Part shown: one piece after another, positions 9,954 to 21,270 of the stretch
Position numbering within the stretch: position 1 is the first letter of the stretch
Layout: every line of letters begins with the position of its first letter
DNA from: Laguncularia racemosa
Lineage: Eukaryota; Streptophyta; Magnoliopsida; Myrtales; Combretaceae
Direction: 5' to 3'
Length of the DNA stretch: 64,000 nucleotides
Assembly: GCA_037954665.1 (NCBI GenBank)
Contig: JBBMOL010000200.1
Location: 186,001 to 250,000 of the forward strand
Position numbers and translations under genes: made by a program
Notes under the pieces: model-generated
The model's input: only the letters and a program-made list of their open reading frames with translations
Database searches by the model: none
Told to the model about the DNA's origin: nothing

Positions 9954-11420
9954 GACTTATTTAACTTTATTTTAGTTTTATACAATAAAATAAAGTTTAC
10001 TTTTAAATGAATAAATTACATACCAAAGTAATAAAAATATGAATACATATATATCTCTCTAATAAAATTAAAGATCTAACAAATAAAGTTTACTTTATAA
10101 ATGATAAAATATATTTCTTAAACCCTTTTTCTTTCATTATGTAAACTTTTATTTTTGAACTCTCATTCTCCAACTAACATATTTAACATAATCACGATAA
10201 GATAAAGAAAAAATAAGTTATCCAAATATTATGTTCAAAATTAGAATAGAATCTATAGTGATGAGAAAATTTTGTATAAATACTAAATTTTAAAGAGATA
10301 CAAATTAGATATATAATAGGTATATCGGTAAGTTATAGATGAAAAAAAATGCAAAATGGTTGTTGTAAAAAATAATTATATCATATTTTGATGGTAAAGA
10401 ATTTAATCAATATGCTGAATATTGGGAACAATAAAAAGTAAATTATTGCCTCGAGACGGTGGTTTAGCAAAGCCAATTTCTAATGCTATCTATCCCTTGT
10501 AGGTCTTTCTTGATTCAATCAACTACCATTTCAAGGCCATAATGGTAACATTTGAGTAACAACAATATTCGTTAATTTCGTTGTATATTCTCTACCAGCT
10601 ATTAATTATGTACTTGACTTAAATTAATATCCGTGACCCTTTCTAATAAATCAGCTAAAAGGAATATAAATATATACAACTTTAGCCGAGATTTTTTTTT
10701 TTCTGTATTCCAAAATGTTAGGGAAAGAATACTCTTATTCGATCCTGTATTCTACTGGTCTTGTATACTATAGATAAATTAATTCATTAACATGGCATGG
10801 ATTTCAGAATTATGAAATCCTCATCCATAGAATACATTAGAAGCGTTAAAAAGGAGGAGCTGCATTAATTATATTCAATTAAATCGATTGACCTGCTTAA
10901 CTTACATCATAAATGGTTGTAATGACAAGTATATGATAAGGCATAATCTCGTGATTCCCACATTGATCGATTTGCTGAGAAATAAAAAAAAAAAAATTTA
11001 GAAAGAGACCAAAATTGGGGTCTTTTGGGAAGGTGACCGCTTGTCATATCTAATTACTTTATTCATGGTGATAAGAGGATATCATATCACTTCATTTGAT
11101 TAATTCAAAGTAATAAGGGCAATATTTGCACCCCCCCAAAAAAAAAAGAATATTAAAGAAAAGTAGGGAGGAAATAATGATGAAAAGATTTATTAAGACT
11201 GGATGCCATATATAAAATCTAATAAAAATTTGATACTTTAACCATTCTATCTAAATAAATATAGAGATAGTTATAAATAATTTTATATACATTTGTATTT
11301 AAATCTCCACTAATATAATCTAAAAATAATATCTAGATGTCCTTTGCCAGTTGTACCTGCCAAGTACGTACGTCTACCTGTACCTTTCCCTTCCCATCAT
11401 AATCTTTCTGTGTGCTTACG
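9954..11420. other. AT-rich intergenic region upstream of the SAUR gene
   Basis: No coding signal was seen. Contains homopolymer A and C runs (for example near 11131-11148). Its right part presumably holds the SAUR promoter. Confidence 0.5.
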
Positions 11421-11507
11421 CCATTTATGTATATATGTATATTTAACACCCCATTCCCTTCATACTCCCTTCACCACACACAAACACATTTCTTTCAAGC
11501 TTTAACT

Positions 11508-11543
<36 letters not shown>

Positions 11544-11648
11544 ACACAACACGCACACAAACACACACCCGCCTTCTCTTTCTCTCTCTAAACCCTAAAG
11601 TTTCAATCTTTCTTCCGTTCTCTTGCAAAAGGTTTCTCCTTTCTCTAG
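11420..11648 (+). promoter_or_regulatory. Core promoter and 5' leader of the SAUR gene, with CT microsatellite
   Basis: TATA-like sequence TATATGTATATTTAA lies at about 11431-11445, roughly 200 bases before the start codon. It is followed by a pyrimidine-rich leader with an uninterrupted CT tract (11511-11542) and the plant leader-like AAACCCTAAAG near 11589. CT tracts just upstream of start codons are common in plant leaders. Transcription start is not determinable here. I did not find a canonical TGTCTC auxin response element close by. Confidence 0.5.
11511..11542. repeat. (CT)n microsatellite in SAUR leader
   Basis: About 16 uninterrupted CT units directly upstream of the SAUR coding region. 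Confidence 0.9.
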
Positions 11649-12092
11649 ATGAAAACGCTTATCAGGCGTTTGTCTAAAGTGGCCGACTCGGCTCAGTACT
11701 GCCTGTTGAGATCAGAATCGCAGTCACTGTGCAAGCCAAGGCGTCCAGGGCGAGCCGAGTCTTTCAGGGCCATAGCGGTGTTCAAGCTTCGCCGATCTGG
11801 GCAGGCGGCGGCGGTGGTGCCGGAAGGTCACGTGCCGGTTGACGTGGGAGAGGAGATGGAACGGTTCGTTATAAGCGCGGAGATGCTGAATCACCCGGTT
11901 TTGGTTGAGCTGCTGAACAAGTCGGCCCAGGAATATGGGTATGAGCAAAGAGGCGCGTTAAGGATCCCGTGCCACGCTCTGGTGTTTGAGCGCGTGTTGG
12001 AGGCTTTGAGGGTTGGTGACGAGTCCGGGTATCTGGAGGAGTTGATTTGTTCTCTGTCTGTGGATGAGTCTGAGACGTTGTCCAACTTTTGA
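11649..12092 (+). CDS. SAUR family protein (small auxin up RNA), SAUR76/77/78-like
   Basis: A 147-residue single-exon protein. The N-terminus MKTLIRRLSKVADSAQY is basic and typical of the SAUR76/77/78-type subgroup. The SAUR core spans about residues 57-120, with PEGHVPV, ERFVISAEMLNHP, LLNKSAQEYGYEQ and IPCH all present, followed by an acidic tail. The family is plant-specific and lacks introns. Members act in growth control, classically by inhibiting PP2C.D phosphatases and so keeping plasma-membrane proton pumps active, although functions differ between subgroups. The usual VYVGEE reads VDVGEE here (Asp65 for Tyr). The start is the first ATG after the CT-rich leader, and stop TGA is at 12090-12092. 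The coding region is far richer in G+C than its flanks and has no lesions, so it is probably functional. Subgroup assignment is from memory of motifs. Confidence 0.95.
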   Translation: MKTLIRRLSKVADSAQYCLLRSESQSLCKPRRPGRAESFRAIAVFKLRRSGQAAAVVPEGHVPVDVGEEMERFVISAEMLNHPVLVELLNKSAQEYGYEQRGALRIPCHALVFERVLEALRVGDESGYLEELICSLSVDESETLSNF

Positions 12093-13366
12093 CGTGTAGG
12101 AGCGGAATATACATATATAATAATAATAATAACTGCGAGAAATTACATGGGAGATGTAGAAAGGTGGTTTTTTTCTTTTTGTTTTAATTTTGTTTCTTGC
12201 TTTAGATGATGTACATAAAATGAACAGAGCTTTATTATTATTAATACAGCAGAGGGAAGAAAAGAAACCTGAGATGAATGTTGTTGTTGTTGGTCTTGGT
12301 TTTGTTTTCTTTTGGGCCTTTGTGGTTTTTGGTTCTTATATGCTTAGGAAGAGACCTTGTTGTTAAATGTTTGGTAAAGCATCAGTGAATTGAAAAAGAT
12401 TAAGGGATGTTATGAGAAAATTAATGATCTGATATTCTAGGATATGTTCTTTCTTTTTCTCCAATTATAATTATTTATTGTTGATTTCATAATTTGGTTA
12501 CTTGAGATTGAATTCTTTTGGTGTTTAATCGCTAGTTGTATCTTGCTCTTGGATTGCTCCAGTGATTTTGAATGCTTTTTTTTTTTTTATTACTTAAAAA
12601 AAAAAAAGGAGAGTTACATAAGAACTGATTGGCAGGGATTTTACCAAATAGGGCGGGCTACAATGACATAGGAGGTTACATGTAGATTCCTAAATTTTTT
12701 CTGATAAACTTCTATCTTTAGAGGCGGGTCACCAATTTGTAAGGCCTGTATTTGGGTGTACTCCATATTTCTTTCGGAGTATGAAAGTGGTTAAGAGAAT
12801 GATTAATTTATTGATAATGTTAGGTTTCCAGGAAATTGACATGATTTCATTCTATTTAATTTACTTGATGGCTATATAATTGTATAATTCAAGATTTAAT
12901 CGTCATAATTATTATTCGCAATCGGGCATCCGAATCGAGTAACAGGGCATTAGTTTCTTCGTGGTGCAAACAGAAATTCCACAGTAATTGAAAAGTTGCC
13001 ATCGGGCTTGCCAGAACTGAATTAAGCAAATATTTTCTTCCGAGTTGGCGCAAAAGCCTCGTGGATTTTGGATTTTAAGCTATATATAGTGCTTTTTTTT
13101 CGTTATATTTTACTTTTTTTTTATATCCTATTTTGTATTGATTTTAAATTGTGAATTTATTGAAATGAAATAATAAAATATGAATATTTAAGTTCATAAG
13201 ATTAAATACTTAATTGATCTCTAAAGAGAATAAAATTATTTATCTTTATTAATAGCCATTTATCAATGGACCTAAAACCCATTAAAATGTTCACCTCAAT
13301 GTAACCCAATACCTTCAATATAGTTAATACCTTTTCCTTCAATAGCAAGGTAGTAGGCCTATTGTG
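12093..13366. other. SAUR 3' region and intergenic
   Basis: The first ~300 bases (GT- and T-rich) are probably the SAUR 3' untranslated region. I looked for the DST instability element known from some SAUR transcripts and did not find a convincing match. A poly-T/poly-A hairpin lies at about 12577-12607. No further gene was seen. Confidence 0.45.
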
Positions 13367-13763
13367 TGTTACAATCCAAGAGTTTAAAGAGAGCATAGAG
13401 GAATCAACTTAGGTATAAAATGTAGTGAGTAGCATCAATAGAATACTTTGTTCTAGAGTGTTAGATTCTCTAAAGGTGGGTTTGGCTTTCCATGAACAAA
13501 TTGATTAAGGCTGATGTTATTCTTCTTGTAACGGTTATAATAGGCTGAAACCAGTCGAAAAAGTTGATATCCACAATCATAAGAGAGATTTTTGGCAAAA
13601 CTGAATGAAGGCTTTCCAAACTAGGAATAGGTTCGAAATAAGTTCTAGGAAAACAAAAAAGTAAGACTGACTCACCATCCGAAAATGAGGCAATGTATTA
13701 ACCAAAAGATGGTCAAGCGTCGCACGGGATCTTTAGGAGGGCTAAATCTCCCGTCCTGTAACA
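13367..13763 (+). repeat. 5' LTR of the TRIM-like element
   Basis: Begins TGTTACAATCC and ends CCTGTAACA. It shares GATCTTTAGGAGGGCTAAA and CCATGAACAAATTGATTAA with the 3' copy. Confidence 0.85.
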
Positions 13764-13765
13764 AT

Positions 13766-13782
13766 TGGTATCAAAGCCAATG
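13766..13782 (+). promoter_or_regulatory. Primer binding site (initiator Met tRNA type)
   Basis: TGGTATCAAAGCCAATG begins two bases after the LTR end. The usual plant site is TGGTATCAGAGC, one mismatch in the first twelve bases. Confidence 0.8.
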
Positions 13783-14275
13783 CTTTAGCTACATCGAGCT
13801 ACCTACAAGCTATCTAAAGTATCATTTAAGTGTGTAGCTCTTATGGACAAAAGGGCTCTATAGGTTAAGCTCAAAGTAGCCACTAGAGGGAGGACACCGT
13901 TGTTAGAGGGTAGCTATGTCATGAGTCGAACAACTCATTCGAGAAAAGCTCAAAAGAAGGAGTAGCCACCAAAGGGAGGACATCATTACTATAGTGCAAC
14001 TGTATCATGAGTTAATTGTAATAAGACTTGCCTAAAGTCTTTATGAAGAGTAAGTGTGAGCCTCCCTACCATTGTACAACTCAACAAGAGGAAATCTGGG
14101 AGGATAAAGAAAGGAATGAGGGTGACAAGAAACCTATAAAAGCTTAAAGTCCTAGTGCAAATGATTTTTGGTGGAGTATAATAATGGGTTAAGAAGGGTT
14201 GATGATCTTGAGGAGTGATTAGTGGTAAGATATTAGCCTCATGATGAGGGTGTCATGCATTTAGGTAAGGAAGAG

Positions 14276-14671
14276 TTTCATGGTTCAAGAGTTTAGGGCA
14301 AGTATGGAGGGATCAACTCAGGCATAAAGTGTAATGATTGACATCAATAAAATAGTTTGTTTTAAGGGATTGGGTTCTATAAAGGTAGGTTTGGCATCCC
14401 ATGAACAAATTGATTAAGAGTTGATATTGTTCTCCTAATGATGGTCATGATAAGCCCAAACTAGTTAAAAAGGTTAGTCTCCATAATCATAAGGGAGTGT
14501 GGCAAAACCAAATGAAGGCTCTCTTGATGAGGAATGGGTTTGAAACAAACCTTAGGAAAACAAAAAGGGAAAATTGACTCACTATCTAAAAATGTGCTAA
14601 TGGTATAAATCAAATGAATGTTAAACACTGCACGAGATCTTTAGGAGGGCTAAACCTCCCATCTCATGACA
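14276..14671 (+). repeat. 3' LTR of the TRIM-like element
   Basis: Aligns across its length with 13367-13763. The terminal bases have drifted (TTTCATGG at the start, CATGACA at the end). Confidence 0.85.
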
Positions 14672-14676
14672 TCGTG

Positions 14677-15083
14677 AATGTCATGTCCTGATAAAGCCTT
14701 AATAACCAATGATTGGCCTTGTTGTTAGAGTAGCTCACCAAACATTAAATGTATCCATAAGTACTTAATGCCTACAGGTTGAGGGGTATGGGATGAGGTG
14801 AATCAATTACTTATACCTTTGAAAAATGGGGAGAGTAAGTTAAACACACACAACTTTCTTCTTTTTTAATGTTGTCACCGTAGTGTTACTGTAGTCTTTC
14901 TAGCTCTTACACTAAGCTAACTTAAGCATCAAAGTGACAATGCTATAGTCATCTATTGTGCCACCCATTAGCTTACATATGTTTGTTTCATAGGTCCATA
15001 TCTCCTGAAAGCCCAATAATCACAAGAGAATTAGCTCGAGATGAAAGGAGGTGAAGGTTGTGCATCTACAACCTTTTACTTTG

Positions 15084-15126
<43 letters not shown>

Positions 15127-16566
15127 AAATAAGATTTTTTTTTCCTTCTCAATTTATTGAGATATATATATAAACAAATTGAGTTGAATTAAGGCTGAAC
15201 TTATCAAATGTTACCTTGAGTCAATCTTAAACTTAAAATTCTAAGTTCGGTGGAGTTTAAAATCAAGCTTATGATATTATAACATCTTAATTGAATTTGT
15301 TTTTATCAATAAGTGGATCGGTCATGGGAAGACCTTAACTAAAGTATGAATATTGAATATGAAAATTCTACGTGGGGAGTGCAGTCTTAGTTTATCTAGA
15401 GGGTGGAAACTAGTTCAGTCACCGTCTCTTAGTAATCGCTGGAAGCTAATGGGTGGAGCGCCCAAGTCAAGGTCTCTGTTCTAGTGTCGACTTACTTTTT
15501 ATTTATTTTCTTATTACTACATACGTAATTGTAGAATAGGATTATTCCTTGGATTGATTCTGATTGTTGATGTCGGCTCTGCTTTTTGTTTTTCCTCCGT
15601 GGCTCTGGCTCTAGGCCTTTTTCCTCCCTGTAGAGTATTGTATTATAAAAACTATGATTTTAGACACATGCACCCAACATTCCAATGTAACCTCGCTCCT
15701 ACTGAAAGCCATTAATCAATCGTTTGTTTTTCCAGTAGAGTTAAAAAGGGAATATAATTAAGTTAACTGGCACATTATCTGGTCCAATATGTCTTATCAT
15801 TCTCTAATTACCTATTAATTATGCGTATTATTCAAAGATTAGAGTCCTTTTTATTTTAATGTTTTGGTGTGCTTTTTCTTGTTTATTCTACCAAACTAAC
15901 ATTCTTCTTCACTATAATAAGTAACGAATTAATTTTCTCCTTCATCCAGTAAAACAAAACTGTCGTACCCCACTATATTGCACTTTCCTCAAACAATGTT
16001 AAATGCTAATAAAAACTTGAACATCGTTTTTCTCCTACAAAAAAAAAATAAATCATATTTTGTTTAATTAGTTAACTTTTTCTTTATTGCAAGTCCTTAT
16101 TGTCTAGTATGAGTTCAGAAAGGAAAAAATTAGTCAATATCAAATATTAATCATATAACGTGACCATATATATATATTAATGAAATAGCACGGAATATCA
16201 GTCGGCGGAAGTTAACGAAGGCGTGGACGGAAAAAATCTTTAATTTTCATATTTATAAATGTTAATGTTACATTGTATAAAAATAAAGGAATAGTTAAAG
16301 CAATATGCAAAAGGCAGTTGCATCAAATTCAATTGGGCCATATCTCTCCCGTGGCTGGATCATGAACCATAAGCATGAAGCAGCCCATCATGGCTAGGGC
16401 TTCTTGGATCCACATTGCCCCTTTTGGATACCTTGTCTCTGAGAAAAATGTAGCAGAACTTCGGAACGGTTATTACTCTTTTGCTACTTTCTTCCAAGTA
16501 TTGTTTTTCTTTTTCCATTCAAAGAAGGAAGTTGTAAAATTATTTATAGAGGACTAAAATTATTAT
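14677..16566. other. Intergenic, no gene seen
   Basis: Holds an (AT)n run at 15090-15123 and ordinary AT-rich sequence. The frame at 16375-16557 has no recognisable domain. Confidence 0.5.
15090..15123. repeat. (AT)n microsatellite
   Basis: About 17 uninterrupted AT units. Confidence 0.9.
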
Positions 16567-17185
16567 TGAACTAGGCTCTTTAAGCAGAGTGACAGAGTCC
16601 AAGAAGTGCAATTCATAATTGAGATGACTTAAGAAGATTTAGTTTAGTGAGCTCGAAATAGAGATCGTTGAACCAATTTGTCCACATCTAACCTTTCTTA
16701 AACATGCTCATGTACTCAAAAGAATAGTTATTAGCCTTGACCTGCCAGCAAACCCATTCAGGATAATTATGAATTGAGTAAGCTTTCATCTCATTTGTTG
16801 ATCACCTACATAATCGGACGGATGTTATTAGGCTCAAAAGCCTATAAATACTCATTTATTCCCCCACATTTAAGACTATTGGAAGACATCAGAGAAATGA
16901 TATTTTAGTATATTGTCTCTACTCTCAAAGATCAGTTAAGTAACTTAGGCAATTACAAATCTCAATCAAATAAGTTGCAAAGTTGATGCTTAAGGTTTCC
17001 TTAGGCTTTCTTGTTTATCACTTGTATATTTGAGACTCTTGGGATTACCTAGTCCTCCTTTCTATCACTTCTCTCCTTAATCATCTCATTACATGCCATC
17101 TTTGTATCACTTTTCTAAAATCACGTGCAGTGCAATACCTGCATAATACTTATGTGACTACTCTAACTGAAACCCACCATCTACA
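16567..17185 (+). repeat. 5' LTR of the outer Gypsy element
   Basis: Aligns along its length with 42952-43556, with shared blocks such as GTGAGCTCGAAATA, TTTCATCTCAT and GTTGATCACCTACAT. TATA box TATAAATA at 16843-16850. Ends in ATCTACA just before the primer site. Confidence 0.85.
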
Positions 17186-17188
17186 TTT

Positions 17189-17205
17189 TAGCGACTCCAC
17201 TAGGG
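17189..17205 (+). promoter_or_regulatory. Primer binding site of the outer Gypsy element (decayed)
   Basis: TAGCGACTCCACTAGGG corresponds to the TGGCGACTCCACTGGGG type seen in Tat-lineage elements, with two G-to-A changes. It lies three bases after the LTR. Confidence 0.65.
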
Positions 17206-17229
17206 CTAAAGCTAACTAATAAAAGAGTA

Positions 17230-18760
17230 ATGGTGCCTCTTAGGAAAATAGGACCATCTAACAATACTTCTCAAGAACAAGATCTTACTTGAGGCTCTAA
17301 TAGATCCTACACAAGTGAGTTAAATTATGTAGGAAAACACAAGGGCTTTGAATCAACTTATGACCATACTTTCTCCGCTTGTGATGAGGTTGGTTGCAAT
17401 TACTGCCGTGCAACAAGGTGTAGCTTTGCTAAACACTAGCATTGTTGTGCAGTAAAGTGCCCTTTATGTAACTTCATTACATGTAGTTCCTCCAACTAAT
17501 CCTCTCATAGATAAAGAGAATATTCCTCAAGAGCAAACCCCTTCACCAAACATTATAGTTGATGATGTTTGAAGGAAGGAATACGAGAGTCCGGCTCAGT
17601 GGATCTTCATCCTCATGCGTTCACCTTCCCAATGCTCTTAGCAGTTCTAGTTGTCAACCTACTCCCATAGTCGCTTTTATAGTATCTACTCTCAAGACTT
17701 TCATTATAACAAAGGAAAACTTAGACATGTACTTAAAAGAAATACAAATAAAATCAACCATGGGAGTACTAGAGTTAAGACTCCCTTACCATTAGTGCAT
17801 TGTTGAAAAACCCCACCTTAAGGATTATGTTAGTCTTAAGTTCATGTTGTTCAATGGTAAGAAAGGGAGTGCCAAAGAATATTTATGCAAATTTATCAAG
17901 ACCTTGAAAGTACACAAGCTTGATAATGACCTAAAGCTTAAAGAATTCTTCAAGTTATTGACTGAGAAGGCATATACTTGGTAATCTCCCTAAAAAGTCA
18001 GTTAATTCATGGAGGTCTACGTGCAAGCTATTCTTGGAGAAATTCTTCTTTACCAAGGAATAGGTCACGATAATAGATATAGGAAGACTATAACAAAACT
18101 CAAAGAAAGACTTGATGAATTATATGGAGCACTTCAGAGAGTGCAACTTAGACATCCAAGATTTATGTGATGAGAGAGTGTTGGTGAAGATATGTATTTA
18201 AGGAGTGTTCACCGAGTATATGGTCTACTTGGAAAATCCAACTTAAGTTCCTTTTCTACACTCATCAAGACTGTAAGAAGAACTAATAACTCCATTACAA
18301 GGTAACGAGGAGAAAATGAAATATTTGGGAAATGAGCAACATCTATCAACTCAGACCAAGTTGAGGCTTTTAAAGATAATAAGATCATTGGTCACCCTAT
18401 AAAAGAGTGTTGCACTTTAAAGAATTTTTTTTTATGACAGGGTTCGTAATAGGGAACTTGTCATAAAAAATAATGATGTTTGTAATAATATACTTCCTAT
18501 ACACAATAATTAGTGGGATACTGTGAATGCTCTCAACTAGAATCCTAAGACTAAGGAAGGAAATATGTTACATACTGAGACACATGACGAGCAAGAGGCT
18601 CCAACTAGGAATGATGAAGGCGCATGCCCACTAGTAGCTATCACCCTAATGAAGACAACTAATTTAAAAAAAAAAAATTTGACTTGCCAGGATTCAATGA
18701 GGATACATGGCTTGCAATAGTAACTACACTTACCTAGATCTTTAAGAGACAGTACAGGGA
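17230..18760 (+). pseudogene. Degenerate gag region of the outer Gypsy element
   Basis: The ATG at 17230 opens a short frame (MVPLRKIGPSN) that breaks soon after. Around 17840-17990 the translation reads LFNGKKGSAKEYL then EKAYTW, matching the retrotransposon gag domain (capsid precursor that packages the RNA genome). Stops and frameshifts recur every 30-100 codons. No intact CCHC zinc knuckle was found. Confidence is moderate for gag identity and high for loss of function. Confidence 0.6.
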
Positions 18761-18779
18761 GTGCAGTTTAGTGTAACCT

Positions 18780-21270
18780 ATATAAAGATCAACCAATATA
18801 CATGAGAATGCAATACTTTTTACAAATGTGGACATGTGTGCTAAAATTTCCAATCACAACCATTCTCTTTATGTGGAAAGTATGCTCAATGAGCATCCCA
18901 TTAGGAGAACATTCATAGATAATGGTTCCTCTATAAATATAATATTAATGTCTACATTCAAGGCTTTAGGGATAGATAACCAGCATCTAGTGAAGCAACC
19001 TATTATTGTGAATAGTTTTATTTATGTGTCTATAGACACAATAGGGTATGTCAATATAAACTTTAAAGTTGACCCTATACAAGGCCCCTACAACTCCACA
19101 TGATCAACACACTCATATCTTACCATCTTCTTGTTAGAAGGAAGTGAATACACGATCAGAATCTCATACCCTCAACATGGCATTAATGCATCAAGGGCCA
19201 TTAGAAAGGGAAGGACATATTCATTCCCACTACAAAGAATCCATTCAAGAAAAATGAGTCATACCACATCGAAGTCACATTCTTTGATGAGTATGCCAAC
19301 AGGGAGAGACTGCTATTGCAAAACCCTCTAACACACCACTACCTACTTAGGAAGAGACTCAACAGAAGCATAAGAAAAAGAGGAGAATGTGAGGCTCTTA
19401 CGATGGCAAGAAAAAGCAAAAAATAAATTAGGGAATAGAAAGTTTCATTAGTAAAGATGGGCAAAAGGTGTATTACTTATAAAGGTTTATAGGATCTAAA
19501 GAAGATGGATCCAAAGAAGTTTGCTTATCTTCTTCAAATCTCATACTAATACAAGAAACCCAACCTGCCCCTTTAGAGATACAAGATCAACTTGAGCCTT
19601 AAGTTAATGAAATTGAAAAATTAGATCTAGTGGGACCAAGAGAGTCTTCAAGACCTATATTTATTAGTAAAAGTCTCTTACAAGAGCTTAAGATCTACCT
19701 AAAGGCATTGCTAAGGGAGTATAAAGATGTGTTTGCATGGCCTTATGACGCAATGCCAAGATTGGACCCCAATATAATGCTACATTGATTGAACATTACG
19801 ACTAAGGTTAAGCCAGTAAAGTAAGAACAACACATTTTTTGCCTAGAAGTTAGGATCCAAATCAAAGAAGAAGTTGAGAAGTTGCTCTAAGCTAACTTTA
19901 TCAAACTAATTGAGCACCCTATGTAGTTAGCTAATACTGTCTCAGTAAGGAAAAAGAATGGTCAAATACAAGTTTGTATAGATTTTCGTGATCTTAGCAA
20001 AGCTTGCCTAAAGGACAAATTTTCACTATCGAATATTGACACATTAGATGTTAGACCAAGACATGAATTATTCTCATTTATGGATGGTTTTAGTTACTAC
20101 AATCAAATCAAGATGGCTGTTGGAGACATTGAGCATACCACCTTCAAGACACTAGTAGAAAATTTCTACTATACTATTATGCCCTTCGGGATTAAGAATG
20201 TAGGAGTTACTTATCAAAAAGCAATGACTGCTATTTTTCACAATATGATGCATGATTTCAAGAAAACTATGTTAATGACATAGTTATTAAGTCAAGGTAA
20301 GCACTAGATCTCTTGATACATTTGCAAAAGGTGTTTGAACGATGCTAGTTGTATAAGCTATGCATGAATCTATTAAAGTGTGTGTTTAATGTAGCTTCTA
20401 GAAAATTTCTTGGATTTGTAGTTTAAAAGAAAGGAATCAACGTCGATCTAGTGAAGGTGAAATCTATATGATTTATGCCCTCTTATATTAAGCGATTTGT
20501 TCCTGCACTAGCTGAGATTTCTCATCCCTTGCAACAACTCATGAAGAAAGGAACACTATTCAAGTAGAGGCAATTACAAGAAGGGGCCATTCAAAAGATA
20601 AAGGATATACTCACTTTAGATGATGACAATGCCTATCAAAGGATTACCAATGATTCTCTACTTAACAACCAGTGACAAGTCCGTTGGGACTTTATTCGCA
20701 TAACAACTCAATGGTAGAGAGAGACCTGTATGTTAGTTAAGTCCATCTATCTAAGGGAGTGAACTCAATTACCCAACTTGTGAGAAGCACTATCTCGTGT
20801 TGGTATTCATTACACAAAAGTCACACTACTACTTCTTGGCACATAAGGTTAATCTTGTCACTCACTCTGGCCCAATAAAATACTTATTATCATGATCGAC
20901 CCTATTAGGATGGATTGTAAAATGGTTACTCCTCCTATCAAAGTTTGACATTATGATTAAACCACCTAAGGCTATTAAGTCTTAGGCTTTATCAAACCTC
21001 CTGGCCCATTTTCCTTTTACCTATGGGACTTATGCTATAGATATGATCCTAACAAAGTTTCATGAGGACTCCATGATGCTAGAATTAGGTGGATAATGGC
21101 AGGTGTAGTTTGATGGCTTCTTTGCTGGAACTGGACAAGGAGTCAGGGTAGTATTGATATCTTGTAAGGGCCAAGAAATACCACTAACATTCATTGGACT
21201 TCCATTATACTAATAATGAGGCTGAGTACAAAGCTCTCTTGCTTAGACTCATTTTCATGCAAAATGCAGG
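18780..21270 (+). pseudogene. Outer Gypsy pol, 5' part: protease, reverse transcriptase, start of RNase H
   Basis: The aspartic protease signature FIDNGSS is intact at about 18916-18936. Reverse transcriptase follows, with VCIDFRDLSKAC (about 19973-20010), FSFMDGFSYYNQIKM (20070-20112) and MPFGIKN (about 20178-20200). The catalytic block is damaged twice. A frameshift precedes it, and in the shifted frame it reads YVND at 20268-20279, so the first Asp of YVDD is Asn. RNase H begins near 21090 and stops at MQNAG (21270), where the inner element is inserted; the domain resumes at 35131. Several further stops occur. Confidence 0.85.
21266..21270. repeat. Target duplication of the inner Gypsy element, left copy
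   Basis: GCAGG here, GTAGG at 35127-35131: a 5-bp duplication with one C-to-T change. Confidence 0.75.

Larger units (their letters stand above)
13367..14671 (+). mobile_element. TRIM-like non-autonomous LTR retrotransposon (1.3 kb)
   Basis: Two direct repeats of ~397 bp (13367-13763 and 14276-14671) flank a 512-bp interior with no open frame. The left LTR runs from TGTTACA to TGTAACA, the inverted ends expected of an LTR. Two bases after it comes TGGTATCAAAGCC, closely matching the initiator-methionine tRNA primer site common in plant retrotransposons. A purine-rich stretch (GGTAAGGAAGAG, about 14264-14275) precedes the right LTR. Flanks TTGTG (13362-13366) and TCGTG (14672-14676) look like a 5-bp duplication with one change. 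LTRs differ at many positions, so the copy is old. Total size suits a terminal-repeat retrotransposon in miniature, although the LTRs are long for that class. Confidence 0.85.

Noticed and set aside
11443..11628. Minus-strand frame rich in Arg-Glu repeats
   Set aside because: Product of the CT microsatellite in the SAUR leader.
11724..12114. Minus-strand frames across the SAUR gene
   Set aside because: Shadows of the SAUR coding region; no motif.
12093..12240. Possible DST mRNA-instability element after SAUR
   Set aside because: GGAG is present but the ATAGAT and GTA blocks are not at the right spacing.
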